From NCBI GenBank assembly GCA_002360455.1, contig DEQQ01000018.1, forward strand, positions 10,578-74,577: a DNA stretch of 64,000 bases. Reading direction: 5' to 3'. Positions within the stretch are counted from its first letter, which is position 1, and every line of letters starts with the position of its first letter. Both the position numbers and the translations under genes were made by a program. Positions 37,785 to 47,010 of this stretch are shown piece by piece. Below the pieces are notes generated by a model that was not told the DNA's origin, searched no databases, and worked only from the letters and a program-made list of their open reading frames with translations. This DNA is from Saprospiraceae bacterium UBA3362 (lineage in GTDB: Bacteria > Bacteroidota > Bacteroidia > Chitinophagales > Saprospiraceae).

Positions 37785-38765
37785 TTATTTTTTTTCCGAA
37801 AAAAGGCTTTTGCTGTCGACGAGTCGAAATTTTCCTTTTTGGACGACTGCATATTGGAATCCCGGGTGTACGCTGAAGGCCCCAATCTCCCCTTTTTTTG
37901 ATACTGCGATATATCCAACCTGAAGGTCTTGGATGTTTTTTAGATTTTGGAGTCTCTTGATGGCCTCTTCGCAGGCTTGTTGTGGACTTTTGCCGTTTCT
38001 CATCATTTCTACAATTGAAAATGCGCCTACTTTCTTGACAACAACTTCGCCTAGACCTGTTGCTGTGGCTGCACCTACCTCATTATCAACATAGAGACCT
38101 GCCCCAATGATGGGTGAATCGCCCACTCTACCTCTCATCTTGAAGGCCAATCCGGAAGTGCTGCAAGCTCCCCCAAAATTCCCATTGGAGTCGGCGGCTA
38201 AAATTCCGATGGTATCATGTCGTTCTACATTGATTTTAGGCTGATATTGAGAGGTTTTGCGCCATTCTTCCAGAGCCTGTTTCGCTTTATCGGTGAGGAG
38301 ATTTTGCTTCTCGAATCCGTTTTCAAGAGCAAACTGTTGTGCCCCTTCTCCTGCCAAAAACACATGGGGGGTTTTTTCCATTACCATCCGCGCAACCGAA
38401 ATAGGGTGCATAATATCCTCCAAAAACATTACAGAGCCTGCATTGCCAAATTCATCCATAATACAGGCATCCAAAGTGACATGACCATCTCGATCCGGAA
38501 ATCCTCCATAGCCTACGGAGGTGTCGTTGGGGTCTGCTTCCGGAACCTTTGCCCCCATTTCTACAGCATCCACAGCTCTGCCACCGGATTTGATCACCTG
38601 ATAGGCAGCTTTGACTGCTTTTTCGTTGTTCCAGGTTGCGATAACGATTGGAAAAGGTCTATCTTTTTCTATTTGTAGCTTGTTTTCTGCCAATAAAGGA
38701 TTGCTCAAAGCGGAGCCAACACCAAGTAAAGCAGTGTTTTGGAGAAATTTACGTCTTGATTGCAT
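37785..38765 (-). CDS. Glycosylasparaginase (N4-(beta-N-acetylglucosaminyl)-L-asparaginase), Tat-exported
   Basis: This Ntn-hydrolase cleaves the bond between N-acetylglucosamine and asparagine. The 326-aa precursor begins MQSRRKFLQNTALLG, a twin-arginine signal, so it is probably exported folded. The autoprocessing site is in RHDTIGILAAD, where the Thr becomes the N-terminal nucleophile. GRVGDSPIIGAGLYVDNE and ATGLGEVV are the substrate-binding segments of the family. The length is normal. It is a single gene. Confidence 0.93.
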   Translation of the reverse strand: MQSRRKFLQNTALLGVGSALSNPLLAENKLQIEKDRPFPIVIATWNNEKAVKAAYQVIKSGGRAVDAVEMGAKVPEADPNDTSVGYGGFPDRDGHVTLDACIMDEFGNAGSVMFLEDIMHPISVARMVMEKTPHVFLAGEGAQQFALENGFEKQNLLTDKAKQALEEWRKTSQYQPKINVERHDTIGILAADSNGNFGGACSTSGLAFKMRGRVGDSPIIGAGLYVDNEVGAATATGLGEVVVKKVGAFSIVEMMRNGKSPQQACEEAIKRLQNLKNIQDLQVGYIAVSKKGEIGAFSVHPGFQYAVVQKGKFRLVDSKSLFSEKK

Positions 38766-38847
38766 GATGTAAAGAAAAAATCAAAATGTGAGTCTTACTA
38801 AAGAATAAGGTAATGAATATAAAGGCTGTATTTCTTTTTGGCAAAGG

Positions 38848-38956
38848 CATATGGAGGGCTTGGTCTCCTTGTAGTGAAACGGAAAGGAGACGGAAACCGC
38901 TCTACAGCGGTGAACCCCGTAATACGCCGACCCTCACAAGGTGAGGGATTGCTCCA
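38848..38956 (+). repeat. REP-like hairpin repeat, copy 4
   Basis: It has GGAGGGCTTGG at the left, an inner hairpin (CCGCT...AGCGG), GTAATACGCCGAC and a 7-bp hairpin CCCTCAC-AAG-GTGAGGG (38931-38947), followed by ATTGCTCC. It lies between the start of the glycosylasparaginase gene and the stop of the next minus-strand gene. Confidence 0.6.
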
Positions 38957-38970
38957 ACTAAGTATTTCTA

Positions 38971-39339
38971 TTATTGTGGTGCTCCACTTTGTACCCAACA
39001 CTGCAAAACCTTGATCAATGAAGCGTCCAATTTTGCACCGCCGGAAGGCATTGGGTTGCAGCCTGATCCATGGGTTATCGAGCATACAAATTTATTGCCG
39101 GTAGTTGCAGCTGCTTTCGCACCGGTATAGTTGGAAAGGTCGATCTTGGCGGCAGGATTGGCTCCGGCATGGCAACCTGTAAAAGCACAAGAAGCATCCA
39201 AGATTACTTTGACAGACAGCGAGTAAGTGGAGATGACACCGGTACAATCAACATTAGTATTTGTGTTGTTATTATCCTTACAGGCTATAACAAATGCAAA
39301 CACCATAAGCGCAAATACAAAATGAAGTTTTTGAATCAT
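38971..39339 (-). CDS. Lipoprotein with cytochrome-c-like CxxxxCH motif
   Basis: The 122-aa protein starts at MIQKLHFVFALMVFAFVIAC, a signal peptide with lipobox; a longer in-frame reading from 39399 would only extend the signal region. After an Asn/Thr-rich linker it has ASCAFTGCHAGANP, then LSNYTGAKAA, CNPMPSGGAKLD and LIKVLQCWVQSGAP. This order (CH motif, MP, W..xGAP) matches small cytochrome-like domains common in Bacteroidota, but the haem motif is CxxxxCH rather than CxxCH. Haem binding is therefore uncertain. Confidence 0.75.
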   Translation of the reverse strand: MIQKLHFVFALMVFAFVIACKDNNNTNTNVDCTGVISTYSLSVKVILDASCAFTGCHAGANPAAKIDLSNYTGAKAAATTGNKFVCSITHGSGCNPMPSGGAKLDASLIKVLQCWVQSGAPQ

Positions 39340-39412
39340 GAGTTCGTATTTTTTTGTGAAAGTAAATGGTTCTTGCAATATTTTAGCTATCATTGTCAAT
39401 AATTTTTTTTGA

Positions 39413-41311
39413 ATGAACTTGAAAATACTGTTTAGAAGGAAGCAGATAGGAGTACAAGCACATCATGATCACGGACTGAAGCGAGTATTGCGTGTAAAAG
39501 ATATTACTGCCTTAGGAATAGCGGCGATTATTGGAGCCGGAATTTTTAGTACGATAGGTACCGCCAGTTCAGAAGGTGGTCCGGGGGTTATATTCTTATT
39601 TTTGTTTACTGCTGTAGCTTGTGGATTTGCGGCATTCTGTTATGCAGATTTTGCAAGTCGATACCCTGTTTCCGGGTCGGCCTACTCTTATGCTTATGCC
39701 AGTTTTGGGGAGTTGATGGCATGGATTATAGGGTGGGCATTGATTATGGAATATGCGATAGGAAATATCACGGTAGCTATTTCGTGGAGTGACTATTTTA
39801 CAGGCTTACTGGAAAGAATGGGAATCCATCTTCCTCAATGGATGCAGATGGATTTTTTTACTGCAAGAAATGGATACTTGACCGCAAGCAATTTGATGCA
39901 TGCAGGCTCGAGCCTTGACCAACTGGATGCCGGATTGCAACAGGCACACAAAGCCTATCAAACGGCACCACAGCTATTGGGTTTGCATTTGGTCTTTGAT
40001 GTTCCTGCGCTTCTTATTATAGTATTGATTACCTGGTTGGTGTATAAGGGAATTCACGAATCCAGAAATGCCAGCAACATGATGGTTTTGGTCAAACTGT
40101 CGGTGGTTCTTTTTGTCATTGTTGTAGGAGCGTTTTATGTAAATGTAGATCATTGGTCACCCTTCAGCCCGAACGGGATTGGAGGCATATTGAAAGGAGT
40201 CAGTGCTGTTTTTTTTGCCTACATAGGATTTGATGCGGTTTCTACAGTTGCAGAGGAGTGTGAAGACCCACAGCGAGACCTTCCGCGCGGAATGTTTTAT
40301 TCCATTTTGATATGCACAGTTCTTTACGTTATTATAGCATTAATCTTAACGGGCATGGTCAACTATAATGAGTTGGCTGTAGGTGATCCATTGGCTTTTG
40401 TTTTCAGTAAAGTAGGATTGCCTTGGATCAGTGGGATTATAGCGGTGAGTGCCATCTTTGCTATGGCGAGCGTCTTGCTTGTATTTCAGCTTGGGCAGCC
40501 GCGCATCTGGATGTCTATGAGCAGAGATGGCTTGCTTCCAAAAAAATTCTCTGAGCTGCATCCCAAATTTAAGACACCGGGATTTGCAACCATCGTCACC
40601 GGTTTTGTCGTTGCTATTCCGGCCTTATTTCTCAACCTTACTACGGTTACGGACTTATGCAGCATAGGCACTTTATTTGCTTTTGTCCTTGTGTGTGGAG
40701 GAGTGCTCATCCTCAATGCAGATCCAAGCATTCCGGCGGCCAAGTTTAAAATCCCGTATTGGAATGCCAAAATTTATTTACCTCTTTTGTTGATTTTAAC
40801 TTTGGGCGCAGTGCAGTGGAAAAGTCCAAATGCTGTACAAGACTTTTTTACCAATGAATCAAAACTGATGAGTGCAGAAGAAGCATTGAAGCATCTAAAA
40901 CCGGAACAAATCTCCCAGCTAAAAAATACAATCTTTGAGAGAGATCGAGATGTATTTACAAATCTGAATTATCAACTGCTTGATTATCTCACAAGTCAAA
41001 CACCCGAAAACTATGAACAAACTATGCGTTCTGCGGGCATACCGAAAATGAATATTCAGAGATCTGCTTGGTATGAATTTAAACATAAAATTCCAATGTG
41101 GATTTTTATTATCATTACTGCTTTTATGCTGATCCAATCCATTCGAAAAAACTATTCTCTCATTCCGGTTCTTGGGGTTTTATCATGCCTTTACATGATG
41201 GCGCAAATTCCATTGAAAAACTGGATAGGATTTTTTATATGGTTGATCATAGGACTTATCATTTACTTTGCCTACGGCATTAAGAAAAGCAAACTCAATC
41301 TTGCCCACTAA
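39413..41311 (+). CDS. APC-family amino acid permease
   Basis: The 632-aa protein has about twelve or more membrane segments and the APC/CAT pattern: LGIAAIIGAGIFSTIGTA near the N-terminus, AFCYADFASRYPVSGSAYSYAYASFGELMAWIIGW, and FFAYIGFDAVSTVAEECEDPQRDLPRG. It resembles the cationic amino acid transporter subfamily. An extra soluble segment of about 100 residues separates the last membrane segments near the C-terminus. The substrate cannot be told from sequence. It starts with ATG at 39413, divergent from the lipoprotein gene. Confidence 0.93.
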   Translation: MNLKILFRRKQIGVQAHHDHGLKRVLRVKDITALGIAAIIGAGIFSTIGTASSEGGPGVIFLFLFTAVACGFAAFCYADFASRYPVSGSAYSYAYASFGELMAWIIGWALIMEYAIGNITVAISWSDYFTGLLERMGIHLPQWMQMDFFTARNGYLTASNLMHAGSSLDQLDAGLQQAHKAYQTAPQLLGLHLVFDVPALLIIVLITWLVYKGIHESRNASNMMVLVKLSVVLFVIVVGAFYVNVDHWSPFSPNGIGGILKGVSAVFFAYIGFDAVSTVAEECEDPQRDLPRGMFYSILICTVLYVIIALILTGMVNYNELAVGDPLAFVFSKVGLPWISGIIAVSAIFAMASVLLVFQLGQPRIWMSMSRDGLLPKKFSELHPKFKTPGFATIVTGFVVAIPALFLNLTTVTDLCSIGTLFAFVLVCGGVLILNADPSIPAAKFKIPYWNAKIYLPLLLILTLGAVQWKSPNAVQDFFTNESKLMSAEEALKHLKPEQISQLKNTIFERDRDVFTNLNYQLLDYLTSQTPENYEQTMRSAGIPKMNIQRSAWYEFKHKIPMWIFIIITAFMLIQSIRKNYSLIPVLGVLSCLYMMAQIPLKNWIGFFIWLIIGLIIYFAYGIKKSKLNLAH

Positions 41312-41414
41312 TGCATAAGAAAAGAAGACAAGAATCTGCTATTTCTCACCATCTTTTCTTTGGTTTTTATTGAAATTCCTTATAAAAACCAAATGGAATT
41401 CTGAATAAGAATTT

Positions 41415-41422
41415 TATCTTTG
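41415..41422 (+). promoter_or_regulatory. Candidate -7 element of metK
   Basis: TATCTTTG lies 28 bases before the metK ATG and matches TAnnTTTG. No TTG is at the -33 position. Confidence 0.45.
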
Positions 41423-41450
41423 TACCATCATTTATTAAACAACAGTTCAT

Positions 41451-42737
41451 ATGCCATACTTATTTACCTCAGAATCTGTATCAGAAGGACATCCGGACAA
41501 GGTAGCAGATCAAATTTCTGACGCATTAATAGATCATTTTTTAGCCTTTGACAAAGAGTCAAAAGTAGCTTGTGAAACTTTGGTCACTACCGGACAGGTT
41601 GTTGTAGCCGGAGAGGTAAAGACAAAAACATACCTTGATGTGCAAAAAATAGTAAGGGATGTCATTACTCGCATAGGATACACCAAAAGCGAATACATGT
41701 TTGAAGCGAACAGCTGCGGTATTCTCTCTGCGATTCATGAACAAAGCGCAGATATCAATAGAGGCGTTGACAAAAAGAAAAAAATAGATCAGGGAGCCGG
41801 AGATCAGGGTATGATGTTTGGTTATGCGACCAATGAGACTGCCAATTACATGCCGCTGCCTTTGTTTTTAGCTCATTCGCTGCTTGAGGAATTGTCCAGA
41901 ATCAGAAGAGAGCAAAAAGTAATGAATTATTTACGACCCGATGCGAAGAGCCAGGTTACCGTAGAATATGACGATCAAAACAGACCGGTAAGAATAGACA
42001 CCATCGTTATTTCTACTCAGCACGATGATTTTATCCAAGCTAAAGGAAGAACATCACAAGACTCTGCGGACAAACAGATGCTCTCACAAATTGCAGAAGA
42101 TGTCAAATCTATATTAATACCACGACTCAAGAGAAAACTTCCTACCCATCTCCAGAAATTATTCAATAATGAAATCACTTATCATGTAAATCCTACAGGA
42201 AAATTCGTGATAGGCGGACCGCATGGAGATACAGGACTCACAGGGAGAAAAATTATCGTAGATACTTATGGTGGCAAAGGGGCTCATGGAGGAGGAGCCT
42301 TTTCAGGAAAAGATCCTTCCAAAGTGGACCGCTCTGCAGCGTATGCTACAAGACATATTGCAAAAAATATGGTTGCTGCCGGACTCTGCGATGAGGTATT
42401 GGTGCAAGTATCTTACGCCATCGGAGTTGCAAAACCTTGCGGTGTTTATGTCAATACCTATGGCACATCAAAAGTGAAAATGAATGATGGCCAAATAGCA
42501 AAAAAGATAGAAAAATTATTTGATCTCCGACCTTATGCCATCGAACAGCGTCTCAAATTGCGCAATCCTATCTATAGTGAAACCGCAAGTTATGGACACA
42601 TGGGGCGCGAACCCCAGATTGTAGAAAAAATATTCAATGGTCCGGACGGAAGCAAAAAAGTCAAAGTGGAATTATTCACTTGGGAAAAATTGGATATGAT
42701 CAAGCCAATACGAAAAGCGTTTGGGATTAAAGCCTAA
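41451..42737 (+). CDS. metK: S-adenosylmethionine synthase
   Basis: This cytosolic enzyme makes S-adenosylmethionine from methionine and ATP. The 428-aa protein has all the signatures: SEGHPDKVADQISDA (ATP and metal), GAGDQGMMFGYA, GGPHGDTGLTGRKI with the P-loop-like GGGAFSGKDPSKVDRSAAY. The length fits the longer bacterial form. It starts at ATG 41451. It seems to be monocistronic; the next 1.5 kb contain only decayed sequence. Confidence 0.98.
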   Translation: MPYLFTSESVSEGHPDKVADQISDALIDHFLAFDKESKVACETLVTTGQVVVAGEVKTKTYLDVQKIVRDVITRIGYTKSEYMFEANSCGILSAIHEQSADINRGVDKKKKIDQGAGDQGMMFGYATNETANYMPLPLFLAHSLLEELSRIRREQKVMNYLRPDAKSQVTVEYDDQNRPVRIDTIVISTQHDDFIQAKGRTSQDSADKQMLSQIAEDVKSILIPRLKRKLPTHLQKLFNNEITYHVNPTGKFVIGGPHGDTGLTGRKIIVDTYGGKGAHGGGAFSGKDPSKVDRSAAYATRHIAKNMVAAGLCDEVLVQVSYAIGVAKPCGVYVNTYGTSKVKMNDGQIAKKIEKLFDLRPYAIEQRLKLRNPIYSETASYGHMGREPQIVEKIFNGPDGSKKVKVELFTWEKLDMIKPIRKAFGIKA

Positions 42738-43188
42738 ACTCCGCTTAGAATTTATTCACTGAGTTATAATTAATTTTTTTTGGAGATGCAGAGTAAAGAT
42801 CATTGCTTATGGTCTGAGTCCTGCTGTCCATTACAAGGATACCGTCATTTCATTCCGTTATCCTTTCCATTACCATCAGGTCTAGGTTTGCGTTATTGGA
42901 TTTCACAGTAAAACCGAAACAAGAAATTTTGATCACAACTCAATGTGCTAATAGAATCGCAGACTTTACTGTTTTCTCAAGCTAAAGCGACGCATTTTCT
43001 GATACCGACAAAGAAAGTCCGAGCTACCAACAACTTGGGCTGTGTTTAATTCATTTTTTCACAATAGTCATCTATTGGATCACTTGATTCCATCTCAAAG
43101 AATGCAATGAATGAAAGAGAAAAGATGAATTTTAATTAAGAAAGAAAATGTAAAAGTTGTTGTGAAGAATTGGCTAACTCCTCAAATA

Positions 43189-43466
43189 TTATTGAAGATA
43201 AGTCATCATTTTAGCTTCTTTTAATACACCATTGGCATTGCTTACTTCCAGTTGAGCCATATAACTTGCATTAGGTAAACCGCAACTCTTAGGATTGAAT
43301 ATAACTTGATGAAATCCGGAATGGAGATGATCAGACAACAGTCGGCATACTTTGTGACCTTGAAGATCGTAGATGCCTATAACAATATCCGAGCTATTCT
43401 CCAATTCAATTGACAGAATACATCCTTAACTGAGTGGATTCTTTTGTTTGAATTTATGAATAAAAA
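43189..43466 (-). pseudogene. Remnant of a T9SS type A sorting domain, with in-frame stop
   Basis: The minus strand encodes KNPLS, then TAA, then CILSIELENSSDIVIGIYDLQGHK and a continuation to MMTYLQ. This is the end of a type A sorting domain in one frame, broken by the TAA near 43426, with no matching protein upstream. It lies in the 1.5-kb interval after metK (42738-44071) that otherwise holds no intact gene, though 42780-42960 has a weak coding look on the minus strand. Confidence 0.6.
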
Positions 43467-44071
43467 TTGCAAATGAATTTCAAAATTCCCACTGAGTTGC
43501 ATTTATTCAGAGAGTATTTTTTTAATAATTGCATTTGACCAAAAAAAGGCCACTATGCAAAAGATTGCCTAAAACCAATTGAATGTTCATGGAAGAAAAT
43601 CGAACATTGAAAAACCATTAAAAATTTACAGAGCAAATTTCTATTTATACGCTTTAAGGGCATTTCTTTAGGTAGGATTTTTTATCAGGAGATAATTTTA
43701 TTTTTGGAGTAAATAGGATCCTTACTATTTTCTTCATTTCATTTTAAGTCAAATCTGAAAAAAACAAGATTAATGTAAGCCTTAGTTAATGCTTTTGCGC
43801 TTTATGTCGATAAAGAAATTTTTCAGACAATAAAATAAAATATATTGTTTTTTTTCTATATTTGTCCTGCGATAGACCTAATACACGCATTTGGAGAATT
43901 TGAGCTGAGAGAAATTGCCATGTTTTGCTATTTGAGCTTTAGCTTATTAAGGTTTTCATAAATAAGAAAATAGACTATATTGTTAATTAATTAACTTAGT
44001 ACTATAATAGAATTAGTCGCCTGAATGATCAGGGAAATTTAAGTTCTAAGGATTTAAAATTCCTCCGTTAG

Positions 44072-44194
44072 ATCTCCGGCAGAGTCAGGCAGATCGATAT
44101 TGCAACATTGCCTTCCGGAATATATTATTACAGAATAAGCAAGAAGAATAAGCTGTTGCAGACAGGTAAGCTGATAAAAGTGGTTAGTAATTAG
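44072..44194 (+). pseudogene. C-terminal fragment of a T9SS protein, paralogous to the 505-aa gene
   Basis: It encodes SGRVRQIDIATLPSGIYYYRI and then KKNKLLQTGKLIKVVSN before a stop. That is almost identical to the end of the 505-aa protein encoded at 44936-46453. No start or body precedes it. It is the left part of the duplicated segment. Confidence 0.75.
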
Positions 44195-44516
44195 TAGTTA
44201 GGGGTTTTCTTATGAATAAAGTTTTATTTTTTTAATCTGTACATATCCAATTTTTTATCACTATAAACAGGAAAAAATTTTATGAATAATAATTTTAATT
44301 CAACACTCAGTATCTGCATCACTCAGCAGCAATCAAATTTAGGACTTGACCAGCTCACACCAAACCAGCTAAACCAAGTAGAAGCCATAGCACAGAACAG
44401 AAGTTATGCCGGGTTTATGGCTCAGTCTATTTTAAGTCAATATTATGGCTATGATTTTTCTATTGTTTTGGAACCAAATGCAAGCTCATTGCCAATCCAG
44501 CCAATAGCCAAGTTTG
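44072..44516 (+). repeat. Segmental duplication, copy A
   Basis: This 445-base segment is about 90% or more identical to 46331-46801. It spans the tail of a T9SS gene, a spacer and the first 78 codons of the next reading frame. The length difference of 26 bases equals four extra 7-base units in copy B minus two single-base deletions. Confidence 0.85.
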
Positions 44517-44791
44517 ATGCTAATAATTCTATTGATCCTGAGTTTACAGTAAATCCAAATCCGGCTCAGACTACCATCAATCTTGCATATAAAGGCATTT
44601 TAGAAATGCAATCCTTGTATCAGCTAATTGTCATTAACTCAGAGGGAAAAGAGCTGATAACTTATATCCTCAAAGGAGGGGAAATATACAATACAGCAAT
44701 CGATATCACTCAAATTCCTCAGGGAGTTTACACCATTGTGCTTAGACAGTCAAAAGCTGAAATTGCACATAACAAATTTATTAAGCAATAA
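44282..44791 (+). CDS. Small protein with T9SS type A sorting domain, possibly a gene remnant
   Basis: The 169-aa reading frame lacks a signal peptide. Residues 1-80 (NSTLSICITQQQSNLGLDQL ... LSQYYGYDF) resemble the helical linker found just before sorting domains in large Bacteroidota proteins. Residues 88-169 (FTVNPNPAQTT to HNKFIKQ) are a type A sorting domain. Without a signal peptide it cannot use T9SS, so it is probably the 3' end of a lost larger gene. A strong terminator follows. Confidence 0.55.
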   Translation: MNNNFNSTLSICITQQQSNLGLDQLTPNQLNQVEAIAQNRSYAGFMAQSILSQYYGYDFSIVLEPNASSLPIQPIAKFDANNSIDPEFTVNPNPAQTTINLAYKGILEMQSLYQLIVINSEGKELITYILKGGEIYNTAIDITQIPQGVYTIVLRQSKAEIAHNKFIKQ

Positions 44792-44800
44792 ACATTTTTT

Positions 44801-44840
44801 AATAGAAGGAGCGGTACTTTTACTGCTCCTTCTATTTTTG
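44801..44840 (+). terminator. Rho-independent terminator after the 169-aa gene
   Basis: A 16-bp stem (AATAGAAGGAGCGGTA with TACTGCTCCTTCTATT, one G-U) with a 4-base loop is followed by TTTTG TTTT. Confidence 0.9.
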
Positions 44841-44935
44841 TTTTAGAATATGAAATTTCTATGATTTGATAAGGCATATACCGAAAATGATTAGAAACTA
44901 ACTATTTTCCTTCTATTAAGAAAATTTTTATAAAG

Positions 44936-46453
44936 ATGAAAACAATTAATTTTACAGTGTTACTTTTATTCAATATCCATTCACTTTTTGCACAATACAA
45001 TATAGTTTATCCAAGTAACCACAGCTACAGGATAGCCGAAGGTATTTTTACGGATATAATAGGAGAGCCCAATGGTGATGCTTATTTTGGGTCGGTAGCT
45101 TGGAGTCTAGATCCGATAGATTATTATGGCTTTACAGAAGTGACCAAGGTTAATAAAAGCGGAAAACTTATTTGGTCTAAAGGAGTGACAGACTCTATAC
45201 CCTGGAAATCTACTCATCCCCATGCAATGCATCGCTTGCGCAACGGTAATTTTATCATCAATGGCGGGATATACAGTGACAGTGGATGGGTAAAATCAGA
45301 ATGGTATGGAGTTTTTGATAAGGAGTTTAATCTATTAAGTTCTCATGCCTACCCTCATGACTATTATTATAATGATGTTGTCCAATTCTTAGAACATTCC
45401 TCAGGAGATCTGGTTTTTTGTGGGATAAGAGGTATAAAAAGTGACCGGAGAAATGTGGGCTTATCCAAAGCGAAAGCTTCTGTATTTTGTACTGATAGTT
45501 TGGGCAATCTCAAATGGGATTACGAATTTTGGGATACTACTCTTACAAATCATTTTTCTTATTTCAATTATCTTACTGAAGATCATTTTGGGAATATCTA
45601 TGTCTGCGGACAGAATAATAATTACAATACCATTGATATGAATGGTATTATAGCTAAATTTGATAGACAGGGAAATAAATTATGGTATAAAGAATATAAT
45701 AATCCAGATATTCAAGAAAGATACATGTATTGTAAAGAAATGCAAGATGGCAATATATTGTTATTGGGTAGCTCTTTTACTCGAAGTAACAGAGGGTCTA
45801 TACTAGTAAATCATATTTCTCCGGACGGAGATTTACTGGTTCATAAGACACACACCAACAGATATGCTACTTTCTATTGGAGATGTAAAGAAACATCAGA
45901 TGGTGGTATTGTCTGCGGCGGTGCAGAGGATGATGACAAAGATGATAGGCACAACGGCTGGATCCAAAAACTGGATGAGACAGGAGAACCACTCTGGGAA
46001 CATTCTATAAACGCATCCAAGTCAGAAAAAGCCTTCTACAACTTAGGGCTTGCAGAAGATGGCGGTTTTTATTTTGGAGGGATATCCTTCCTTCCAGGCA
46101 TCAATGAGAGTCGCAACTGGCTCGTGCGCACAGACAGCAATGGCTGTGTTGTACCGGGCTGCAATCCTGTAGGAGTGACAGAAAAAGAATACCATAAGGA
46201 AAGCTTTCTCATCAGCCCCAATCCTGCTCAAGACTATATCCATGTTTACATCAATGATGCAGATCATTACGAAGAAGAATATGAAATGACCCTCTATGAT
46301 AGCTATTCGAGAATAGTGACCACACAAGCTATCTCAGGCAGAGTCACTCAGATCGATATAGCTACACTGCCTTCCGGAATTTATTATTACAGAATAAGCA
46401 AGAAAAATAAGCTTATGCAAACAGGGAAGCTGATAAAAGTGGTTAGCAATTAG
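44936..46453 (+). CDS. Secreted beta-propeller-like protein with T9SS type A sorting domain
   Basis: The 505-aa protein has a signal peptide (MKTINFTVLLLFNIHSLFAQ). The body repeats a motif of the type xxDGGxxxxGxxxxxxxxxxWxxKxDxxGxxLWxxxY (for example MQDGNILLLGS, TSDGGIVCGG, AEDGGFYFGG, KLDETGEPLWEH), which suggests a propeller of about six or seven blades, as in many exported Bacteroidota proteins. The end from ISPNPAQDY to LIKVVSN is a type A sorting domain. Function unknown. Its 3' end was copied in the segmental duplication. Confidence 0.88.
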   Translation: MKTINFTVLLLFNIHSLFAQYNIVYPSNHSYRIAEGIFTDIIGEPNGDAYFGSVAWSLDPIDYYGFTEVTKVNKSGKLIWSKGVTDSIPWKSTHPHAMHRLRNGNFIINGGIYSDSGWVKSEWYGVFDKEFNLLSSHAYPHDYYYNDVVQFLEHSSGDLVFCGIRGIKSDRRNVGLSKAKASVFCTDSLGNLKWDYEFWDTTLTNHFSYFNYLTEDHFGNIYVCGQNNNYNTIDMNGIIAKFDRQGNKLWYKEYNNPDIQERYMYCKEMQDGNILLLGSSFTRSNRGSILVNHISPDGDLLVHKTHTNRYATFYWRCKETSDGGIVCGGAEDDDKDDRHNGWIQKLDETGEPLWEHSINASKSEKAFYNLGLAEDGGFYFGGISFLPGINESRNWLVRTDSNGCVVPGCNPVGVTEKEYHKESFLISPNPAQDYIHVYINDADHYEEEYEMTLYDSYSRIVTTQAISGRVTQIDIATLPSGIYYYRISKKNKLMQTGKLIKVVSN

Positions 46454-46801
46454 TAGTTAGTGGTTAGTGGTTAGGGGTTAGGGGTTAGGGGTTTTCTTAT
46501 GAATAAAGTCTTATTTTTTTCTCTGTACATATCCAATTTTTTATCACTATAAACAGGAAAAATTTTATGAATAATAATTTTAATTCAACACTCAGTATCT
46601 GCATCACTCAGAAGCAATCAAATTTAGGACTTGACCAGCTCTCGCCAAACCAGCCAAATCAAGTAGAAGCCATAGCACAGAACAGAAGTTATGCAGGCTT
46701 TATGGCTCAGTCTATTTTAAGTCAATATTATGGCTATGATTTTTCTATTGTTTTGGAACCAAATGCTAGTTCATTGCCAATCCAGCCAATAGCCAAGTTT
46801 G
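46331..46801 (+). repeat. Segmental duplication, copy B
   Basis: This 471-base copy matches 44072-44516. It covers the end of the 505-aa gene, the spacer and the start of a second version of the 169-aa reading frame. The similarity stops at the PIAKF codons, where copy B runs into a stop. Confidence 0.85.
46454..46491 (+). repeat. Heptamer tandem repeat (TGGTTAG/GGGTTAG)
   Basis: Five 7-base units in direct tandem end in GGG, giving three GGGG runs separated by TTA. Copy A of the duplication has only one such unit. The repeat lies directly after the stop of the 505-aa gene. Confidence 0.85.
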
Positions 46802-46809
46802 CTGATTAA
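46567..46809 (+). pseudogene. Truncated duplicate of the 169-aa reading frame
   Basis: The first 78 codons are nearly identical to those of the frame at 44282, then it ends in AD and a stop, lacking the whole sorting domain. It has no signal peptide and is unlikely to give a useful product. Confidence 0.75.
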
Positions 46810-47010
46810 AAAATAATTCTGTTTTGAATGACCATAAGAGATTTTGTATTAACCCAATCCAACTTGATGTGCATTGATATATGCTGTTGATCATATCGTT
46901 TGAATGATGGGAAAGTGATTATCAGGTATAAAAATTGTTTGTTTGCAAAGAAAACATTGTTCCCTTCAATTTGTATATATACCATTGTCTCTAATCAAAA
47001 CGAAATCATC

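Noticed and set aside
37785..38765. Link of the glycosylasparaginase to glycoprotein breakdown by the surface system
   Set aside because: Attractive, but only proximity supports it; it has its own orientation gap and no shared promoter.
41317..41360. Possible terminator after the APC permease
   Set aside because: AAGAAAAGA and TCTTTTCTT can pair but are 26 bases apart and the stem is all A/T with one or two G-C pairs; too weak to call.
42780..42960. Possible additional minus-strand coding remnant
   Set aside because: A short stretch reads FTVKSNNANLDLMVMERITE before a stop, but there is no recognisable domain and no conserved end.
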